Assembly: GCA_030248065.1 (NCBI GenBank)
Contig: JASAMV010008082.1
Location: 1 to 64,000 of the forward strand
Length of the DNA stretch: 64,000 nucleotides
Direction: 5' to 3'
Source: Rhynchonema sp. JSB1_4
Lineage: Eukaryota; Nematoda; Chromadorea; Monhysterida; Xyalidae
Shown: positions 47,238 to 64,000 of the stretch, in pieces
Numbering within the stretch: the stretch's first letter is position 1
Layout of the letters: the number at the start of each line of letters is the position of its first letter
Made by a program: the position numbers and the translations under genes
The notes under the pieces: model-generated
Seen by the model: only the letters and a program-made list of their open reading frames with translations
Told to the model about the DNA's origin: nothing
Databases searched by the model: none

Positions 47238-48936
47238 AGCTTGATTATTTTGATTTAATTATGCTAGAAACGATTGTTATTATGAGCGGGCATTTGCTTT
47301 CTATGTTTGTCATTTTATAGTGCTCAATCGGATACATACAGTAACAATAATAGCAATAATGTTATCATGTCCAAATATATAGGTGTTTGAAGAGTTCAAA
47401 CAGTTTGTGTTCAAATGGTAGACAACTATCAGACGGGCGGCCGAAAGCCTGCCGAAATTGCAATGAAAATCATCAGACACAAGAATATAGTGAAGTGATC
47501 AGAAAAAGATCAATGATATGTACACAACTGGCAAGTGTGCGCTATGTTGGCTGGTTGAACAACAATATGCAATCGGTCAAAAAAGTAGATAACGGCAGTA
47601 AGCAAACAAAAAATGAATAAAAATCATTAAAACAAAACCTAAGCAACTTTCCTCAGCATAATACCAGCAGCTTCTCAGCGCGCAACAACGACAATGTTCC
47701 CGTAATTTTTAGCAACTTTGCATAAGAAGCGCTTCTGGAATGTCTAGTATGTCTGTTAGCTGGTTCCAATATCATGAATTAACACCAGACAATGCATACA
47801 AAACACGACAACTTTCCCTAACAAGCACACAATAATTGCAGCAAAGATCTTTACCCACCACCGAAATAGACTTGTGTCCCGAAATTTAGTCCCTAGATGG
47901 ACTAAACAAAAGCAGAAAACCATTAAATGCGCAAGGTATGCAAATACATTAATCTTTGTCTGCTCTAAATTAGCACGCAAATTAAAACGTTTATAATACA
48001 TTGTTCACTATTAAACAAATTGGCCCAAGATCACAAACTATACGCAGTAGCTCCCATTTTACAAAAACATGTACAAATGTTGCTTTAGTTTAACAAATTG
48101 CACTTGGATATGGTACACACGCTTACGATTACAAAATCAATTATTCGATTACGGCAGAACATGCAAAGCCTGGATCAAGGCAACATCAAAATAATACATG
48201 TACAAAGAACAACAAATCACAGCAACTTGTAATTCGAACGTTTTCCTGGGAAGCACAAAGCTAACGGTGGAAAAGTTTTTGTGGGAGACATATAAATCGC
48301 AACGCAAACTGGCTAAGACAAACAAGATGAAATATCAACACTCACACGTATTAGCTGAAGTTTGTCACCCATAGTTCAGGCAAAATGACAAAATATCAAG
48401 ACAATAGATAGCCTAGAGATGAAATAAATTATAACCCGAGTTACATTGTAAAATATAAGCACAAATTGTGGTACAAGAACATTCTAAAAGCTTGTTGCAA
48501 ATGATGCACACAAATTCCTACAATTTGCGCTTGCTTCGCGTTGAAGCACAAATACAGAAAGGAGTCTCTTAAGGCAACTGCACCCGCCTGCTTTGATAAT
48601 AAGTGATGATGCAAGTCAAAATTGGTCCGTAGTTAAGTAAAAGACCGTAGATTGGTTCCTGATAATGCATAGTAGCAATAAGACAAAATTGAACTAAAAA
48701 TATTAATAGCGGGGCAGTGGTTAACGACAGCGATATGCGAAAATGTTGAAAATAAGTGAAATTACTTCAAAATAAAATAAAAACGAAACTGTACAAATGT
48801 AACAAACGGCAGAGGACCAAACGCTGTACAACAAGTGTACTTTCCTTCCAGATCGCAGTCCGAGCTTGGTGAAAAGAGCAATAAAAAACGAACAAAAAAT
48901 TATTTGATGACAAAACTGTTGTCGAATGATATCGGT
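47238..48936. other. Convergent 3' region between the lyase-like gene and the NR5A gene
   Basis: AT-rich sequence expected to hold both 3' UTRs. AATAAA on the plus strand near 47616 could serve the upstream gene. No exon or shared repeat is recognised. Confidence 0.5.
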
Positions 48937-58774
<9,838 letters not shown>

Positions 58775-59401
58775 TCATATTAATGCTTGCGCTTTGTGGG
58801 TGCAACAGTTCAGCCTGTTTATAGGGACATTGACCACCCTCCACAATTTATTGACAAATCGCGTGCACACATAGTTAGCAGTTAGTTGCGTTGCTATGTT
58901 TTACGCTAGCAATAAGATCTACTCGTGGTGCGTTTCGAAGGTCAACTTGCCAGAGGTGTTCGCACCGACGAGCCCTGGCACCTCGCCCTTCTGTGAAAAC
59001 AGGTCTGAACGTTCAAAATTCGCCGTTACATCATCAATGCAGTACCGAGTTTACCAGACTAACTCTGCAGCACCCTGGTATATCGGCTCTATCATATCCC
59101 TAGGGTGAACCGCATCAACTGCGACAAGAACAGGAACGAAGCCAGAGTGGTGCACCAAGTTATCGTGCCTTGTCAGCAGAAGATTGTATCATAGGCTTAG
59201 ACACGTATGCGAAATCAAAAACTCTCTAAACACGCTTGTCATGAAACCTCACCACGCTTGCTTAGCCTCACCTCAACAACCGTCCATGTTGGTGATGGTG
59301 CACAGCGGTGGGCAGTGGACCGAACTTGATGGCGCTCATTGCCGTAAAAGCAGAATGATGCGGTCCCAGGGTGTCCACCATAATGTCGATGTTTCAAGTA
59401 C

Positions 59402-59498
59402 CCTGATTTGCAAAGCTGACGGTTGATGATGGTCACGCGCGATTTTGTGAATGTGTGTATTGTTGCGGTTGGAGACACCGTCGTACTCGTGAAGTTGT
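59402..59498 (-). CDS. Probable upstream exon of the NR5A gene
   Basis: Minus-strand acceptor TTCTTGCAG and donor GTACTTG bracket 97 bp. In the only phase that joins correctly to the zinc-finger exon (phase 2), it is open and reads NFTSTTVSPTATIHTFTKSR, then QLCKSG leading into [14 protein letters not shown] and the DNA-binding domain. Ser/Thr-rich composition fits an A/B region. There is no homology support. Confidence 0.45.
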
Positions 59499-59499
59499 C

Positions 59500-60413
59500 T
59501 GCAAGAAAAAATATTATGAAAAAGACAAAAACATGATTAAACATTTGTGGGATGGTCTTCCTTCTCCACAGTGAATCCTTCTTGGTGGCCAATCCCTGTC
59601 GTGTATTCTCTTATCGAGTACCGGTCACGACACTATAAAGAGGCTGGGGTTCAGCGCAAAGACTTCAGTGAAAAAAGCATTCAAACGTGACTTACGGAGT
59701 CCAAATATGACCAAGTCATGTTACACCAGGACTAAATCTTGATTTCAATAGCTGTCATTATGGCCGACTATTTAAAAAAAGTTGATTAATAGGCGGCAAA
59801 ATCAAATTCATCCATATGACAACTTTATTATCCAAACATTATCTTTCAAGACGAGGACATTTATCCGTGAAGGACAAAAGTTGTTAACGTAATAAGCAAT
59901 GGGGGCGTACTGTTTTTGTAACTTGTACACTTGCTGTGAGTTTGATACACAACCTACAAGGTGATACCTGTCTACAAGGCCAGGCCCCGTATCTTGGGTT
60001 GGAACCCGAAGGCCAAATCGTTTCGGGACCTTGACGTTGCTGTCTGTGGGTGGGGCAGACCTTGGCACTACTGACTCACTTACTTGTATGCTCTTGTATC
60101 GTGGCGTTAAGCACGGATACTAGAACAATGGAAAGTTTAGTGATAGAAGATTGAGAGAGAACAAACAATGCCATGCTAGAAGCAGAAAACAACAACAACA
60201 ACACAAACACATCAGCACAGCAAGCGGCCTGTCAACTAACGGTAGTATTACGAAAACCGCAAGTCGACTAGATGACAAGTAAGTGGGCAAACTATGCACG
60301 TATGCGCGCAGCATGAGATTATAATCTGATGGGGCGCACAACAGCTCAGATTACCACTGACTGCTACAAATCAAGAACAGTAACACTGTATGTACAACAA
60401 GATGTACCGATAC
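59500..60413. other. Upstream NR5A region, nothing recognised
   Basis: No exon with matching phase was found in this stretch, and no repeat shared elsewhere in the window. Confidence 0.35.
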
Positions 60414-60485
60414 CAAAATGGTGACTCTCGTTTTCAGTGTGCCTGTCGGCTCATCACAGTCCAAGTACCTATTTAACTGCCGCGC
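60414..60485 (-). CDS. Low-confidence candidate exon upstream of NR5A
   Basis: Acceptor TCTTTCAG and donor GTATCGG bracket 72 bp that read ARQLNRYLDCDEPTGTLK and on to TRVTIL at phase 0. It could be an N-terminal exon, but the phase does not connect to the exon at 59402-59498 without another exon between them. Confidence 0.2.
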
Positions 60486-60765
60486 CTGAAAGACAAGATC
60501 TTCTTGTGGCATGTCTGCGTGTACCATTAAACGGCCTGGGTGCAGTGCGGTGGTTGGTGAAGTGATTGCATGCTCAATTGGTTGGCTATATGAGTGCACA
60601 CGCATGCATAACGGCGGTGCACGATAGAAAGATAGATCACCACCACTGTGCACTGCACACAGACGCAGAAAGAAAGACACAGCACACGCAGCTACATGAA
60701 AATCGCTAACCACTGAGCGCGCTGCTGGGGAGGGGGACACACACTGCGCGCATGCACAGGTATAC

Positions 60766-60879
60766 TGGGCTCTGGGGTGCTGGGGGTGCCCTAATGGTAG
60801 ATTGAGGGCTGTGGGTACTCTGAACTTGATATTCAGGTTCCGTGGCTGAACTGGGTTGCGGTAGCATTACGGTACCATC
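60766..60879 (-). CDS. Candidate N-terminal exon of the NR5A gene
   Basis: Acceptor TTGGTGACAG and donor GTATACC bracket 114 bp. One frame is open with transcription-factor-like low complexity: MLPQPSSATEPEYQVQSTHS, then PQSTIRAPPAPQSP. An in-frame ATG lies near its start, so it may even be a first coding exon. Linkage to the receptor rests on strand, position and composition only. Confidence 0.35.
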
Positions 60880-60880
60880 C

Positions 60881-63109
60881 TGTCACCAAATGATTTGGTT
60901 CTGCCATTAGGGGAGCGATCTGGGGGTGGACACAGTTTCAGCAGCTATATTACTTATACGACACACACAAACTGCGTGTTGGGCATGTACATACTAGTTT
61001 TTGTGCAGTGCGCATATCAAAAACACACACACAGACATGCGCACACAAATATTGGGTCCTGGTCTGAGCCCGAATGCACACAGCACGGCAGACACTGGTT
61101 CGGGTCTCGGTCCGGGGTCGGGCTGGGTGGTGTAACCCCAGAAAGCGCTCACAAGTGGATGCGTCTGTCACGTTACCGTACCTGCGTAGGTATACATATA
61201 GTTATAGCTTAGTGATGTACATGCGCATGCACATGTAATTGCAGGCAGGCCGCGCCAGGCACAACACGTGCACGCATGCACACTGTGACTGCACACGTTT
61301 TTGTACGTGTACATGCACATGCATCCTGACGGATATAAATGCGGTGATTCGGTGCATTTCGTGTCTCTCTGTTGATTTGGTGACACACGATGCCATGGTA
61401 CATGTACTGAATTGGAACTTGAACTTAACCGTTGGAGACCGATTTGATCTTGCATATAAGTAGTTGGAACATGAACCGAAGCACGAAACTTTTATGCCAT
61501 GCACTTGCAAGCTGTTGGGCTGATAACCGGGTATCGCATGCAAGCTAAATGTTGATTGAGATACTGGACTACTATTACAGTGGTCAAATCACTTCGTCAA
61601 CTCACAGGTCCACAGCAGTCCCCAGTGGGCGCGAGATTACATGGCATGTATACACGGCATTCGGGGTGAATTGACATCTCTTGTGAGTTGACACGAAGTG
61701 ATTCGGCCATTGTCGAAAGAAAGATATTATGTGCCGGATTTAGGGTTACGGTATTGCGGGTCATATTTATCAATGCGATTATTTGTGTTGTGCGATGACA
61801 GTAATATTCTTGTCATTGTTTCATGACGTTAGCAAAACCCAGTATGGAATAAACTGTGGGTTCGCAAGCGGCATCAAGTTATGACAAGCAGATGAAACAT
61901 TTTTGCTGCTGAACACTCCAGCCCCGGCCAGACAACTTCGAATATTTTGTGACGGATCACACGACAAGTTTCACCTGGATTCCCATGGTGCTTTTAGAGC
62001 AATTGCAAGAAAAAACGATAGTGCGCAGCGAAAAGTTCGTCTTATTCATGTGCTCAAAAAAAGAGGATGAGTCACCCCATGTTTCTTTTTGCTCAACTCC
62101 AAACTGTTGCTACTGCGTGTTTCTTTTTTCTAAACAAAATACTGCCGTTACCGCGTACGCCCATCACCGGTAAATACCGAAACCAAAAGTGACAACTTTG
62201 TAAAACGCGAACTAAAGCAATCGTCCTTGGCTCATCTCTATCGCGTAATTTCGATCATTATCATACTTTATTATGCGATGCATTTATTGTTTCATTCATT
62301 CTTTCTTCTTCGTGTTTTCTCACGAGCAGGAAATTGCTAATAAATTTTTCGCAGAAAAACTCCAATGTATACCTTTATGTGTCCAACCGACTAAATAAAG
62401 ACCAACAAACAGCAACAAAGAGTACCAGACTCTTGCTGGCACGCAGCACGCGCGCGTTACATATGCGTGCATTTGACTAGGACTTTTAGGGTATGACGCC
62501 TTTTTGCGGCTGGTATTCATGCGTTTCTGATCAAAATTCAGCGGTATTTGACCGACGGTACCTTAGAAATATTCAAGTTTACACAAGAAATCGGGCGGAA
62601 TGCAAATTTCCATCAACAGGCACACGCTCATAACGACTTTTAGGAAACCACGCCAAATCACCGCTAAAGAATTACATTAAATGGAACAGAAGCTGTGTGA
62701 CTGTTGTATCACGATGTAGAATCCCCGTATGCTTGAAGAAAACCAAGCCAGCATGTGATCTTGAAGATCAAGCTAACCATGCTACCGGCCTAGTTTTCCT
62801 CAAAATTGATCACAATAATGTATAGGATCGGCAGTCCACAACTGTACAAAGACAACAACAGAATATCATAGATGTACAGTCTGCCCTCGTTATAGTGACC
62901 CGAATGAGGCGCACGACCAAGCATTTTCGGTCATCATGAAAATCCAACCCGGTATGATTGGTCAACTGACTAAGACACGTCCAATCACCAGGTTTAATAT
63001 ATTCGTCTTAAAAAATATTGCGCTCTCAACGGACGATCGGCAAACGTACACAGAAGATTTCGCTCAGATTGAAGTTACTATAAGGAGGGTAGATTTTGGA
63101 AAAAATAAT
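60881..63109. other. Upstream and intergenic region with one MITE relic
   Basis: Contains the second copy of MITE FB2 (61576-61714; TACAGTGGTCAAATCACTTC at the left). There are CA/TG-rich words with many CATGCGCATGC-like palindromes at 61040-61330. No other exon is supported. The plus-strand open frame at 62936-63190 is judged a shadow of the minus-strand exon at 63110-63229. Confidence 0.45.
61576..61714. mobile_element. MITE family FB2, copy 2
   Basis: The left end TACAGTGGTCAAATCACTTC is mirrored by GAAGTGATTCGGCCATTGTC on the right, with an internal GTCAACTCAC and its inverse GTGAGTTGAC. A diverged relative of the copy at 4865-4993. Confidence 0.7.
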
Positions 63110-63229
63110 TTAGTCATCACCCAAGGGCGCCGATTCTTCAATACGACGCACAAAATGCACCCGAATCTCTGTGGTCGGATCGCCGCGTAATTGGTCTTGT
63201 GCGAACCAACATTTGACTTCGACGTGTAC
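63110..63229 (-). CDS. Terminal exon of an unidentified minus-strand gene
   Basis: After the acceptor CGCATTTTCAG (minus strand) the frame reads VHVEVKCWFAQDQLRGDPTT, then EIRVHFVRRIEESAPLGDD and TAA, exactly 40 codons at phase 0. The composition is clearly protein-like and the opposite-strand frame is poorer. No further upstream exon was identified in the remaining 770 bp. I do not recognise the family. Confidence 0.5.
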   Translation of the reverse strand, partial: VHVEVKCWFAQDQLRGDPTTEIRVHFVRRIEESAPLGDD

Positions 63230-64000
63230 CTGAAAATGCGAAAAGATATTTTGAATTTGATTCGTTTTCTTTATTCATTTTAATTTTGTAGTTATTTTAC
63301 GCCAATACCAAAATAAATTATTTTTTTGGTGTCACCAGCTACCACTTACAGCTAAACCACTGGCCAATATACCGAACGCATGAAACATTTATTCAGACAG
63401 AATAGTCAGTTCTTCTCGGGCACCAGAAACGGGGTCCAAAGGTTTGGGTCCCAATGTGACAAGGCCCGGATTGTTAGGTCCAGAATGTCCGGATCGAAAA
63501 AATTAACCCCATATTCAAATTTCCGGTGTCCGAAAATACCCAGTAAGTAACCGATGTTAACTGAAGACCATTTACATGCATTCTCCAAACGCATTGGCTG
63601 GAATTCACAAAACAAGCTCACCGTCAAGCTCAATGTTAAAGTTCAAAGTCTGATGTTTAGGCGTCACGCTGGCTCGTGCAGCAGACGCGATTTTCTAAAC
63701 GAAAGGTCAACTTTGACACATTATTGTGCATGATTGGATGAGTTTTTCAGGTACTGTTACTTTAAGGACGTAGCACAAGCGTTTCAGAAGATTATTTCTG
63801 AGTTATAATAATTTCTGACTAATGGAATTGAAATAATGTGGCGATCATTGACCGCAGTCAAAATTTTTTGCACCTCCGTTGGTCATGGCCTGTTCATTTC
63901 TTTGCCTCTTTTCAGAAAGTCATGAAACTCAGAAATACTGTCTTAAAACGCTTCTGTTACTTCCCATAATAAAAATAATATTTTGGCTAGATAAGCATCC
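63230..64000. other. Window end, no supported exon
   Basis: The minus-strand open frame at 63406-63633 lacks splice sites joining it to the 63110-63229 exon. TGTCCGAAAATRCCC-like words here are also seen near 40885, which suggests an old repeat. Confidence 0.4.

Noticed and set aside
62936..63190. 84-codon plus-strand frame
   Set aside because: It overlaps the better-supported minus-strand exon at 63110-63229, which has an acceptor, phase and protein-like composition.

Overview
This is a eukaryotic, metazoan window. It has spliced genes with GT-AG introns, long repeat-filled introns and intergenic DNA, and a clear animal NR5A/FTZ-F1 nuclear receptor. Acceptors are mostly TTTCAG or TTNCAG. 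A TIL-domain inhibitor gene, together with a second receptor zinc finger carrying TCRKRC as I recall for nematode NHR-25, points to an ecdysozoan, most likely a nematode. That placement is inference.

Layout. 1-9 kb is repeat territory: a hAT-like element with target-site duplication, a foldback, a (GT)n run of about 430 bp, a 200-bp tandem repeat, several foldback elements and a GC-rich minisatellite. 9.0-11.8 kb (+) holds a four-exon secreted gene with three TIL domains; its exon lengths sum to a clean reading frame. 13.15-21.5 kb (+) holds an unrecognised gene of at least 13 phase-compatible exons (about 713 residues) whose introns carry Helitron-like copies, MITEs and a short dispersed motif. 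22.8-42.3 kb (+) contains four small secreted genes (about 22.8, 31.7, 37.4 and 42.1 kb). Three have signal-like exons joined at phase 0 to a short Cys-containing last exon, and all four end in aromatic/Arg C-termini: GWMRWR, GWLRYGRK, GRLRFG and AVRFG. Three of these look amidatable. A small two-exon gene of unknown function lies at 28.0-28.5 kb (-).

42.6-45.25 kb is a composite mobile element: 48-bp terminal inverted repeats enclosing subterminal mini-repeats and about twelve 120-bp satellite units, each with a CRE-like TGACGTCA. 45.4-47.2 kb (+) is a six-exon gene with one recognisable ureidoglycolate-lyase/cupin-like domain and probably a second. It is convergent with the NR5A receptor gene on the minus strand. 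The receptor runs from 58.77 kb (zinc finger I) to the stop at 48.94 kb in 11 exons, with likely further 5' exons at 59.4-60.9 kb. One intron in its ligand-binding domain has a GC donor. A terminal exon of another minus-strand gene lies near 63.1-63.2 kb.

All gene models were built by eye from splice sites, reading frame and phase. No alignment or transcript data were available.
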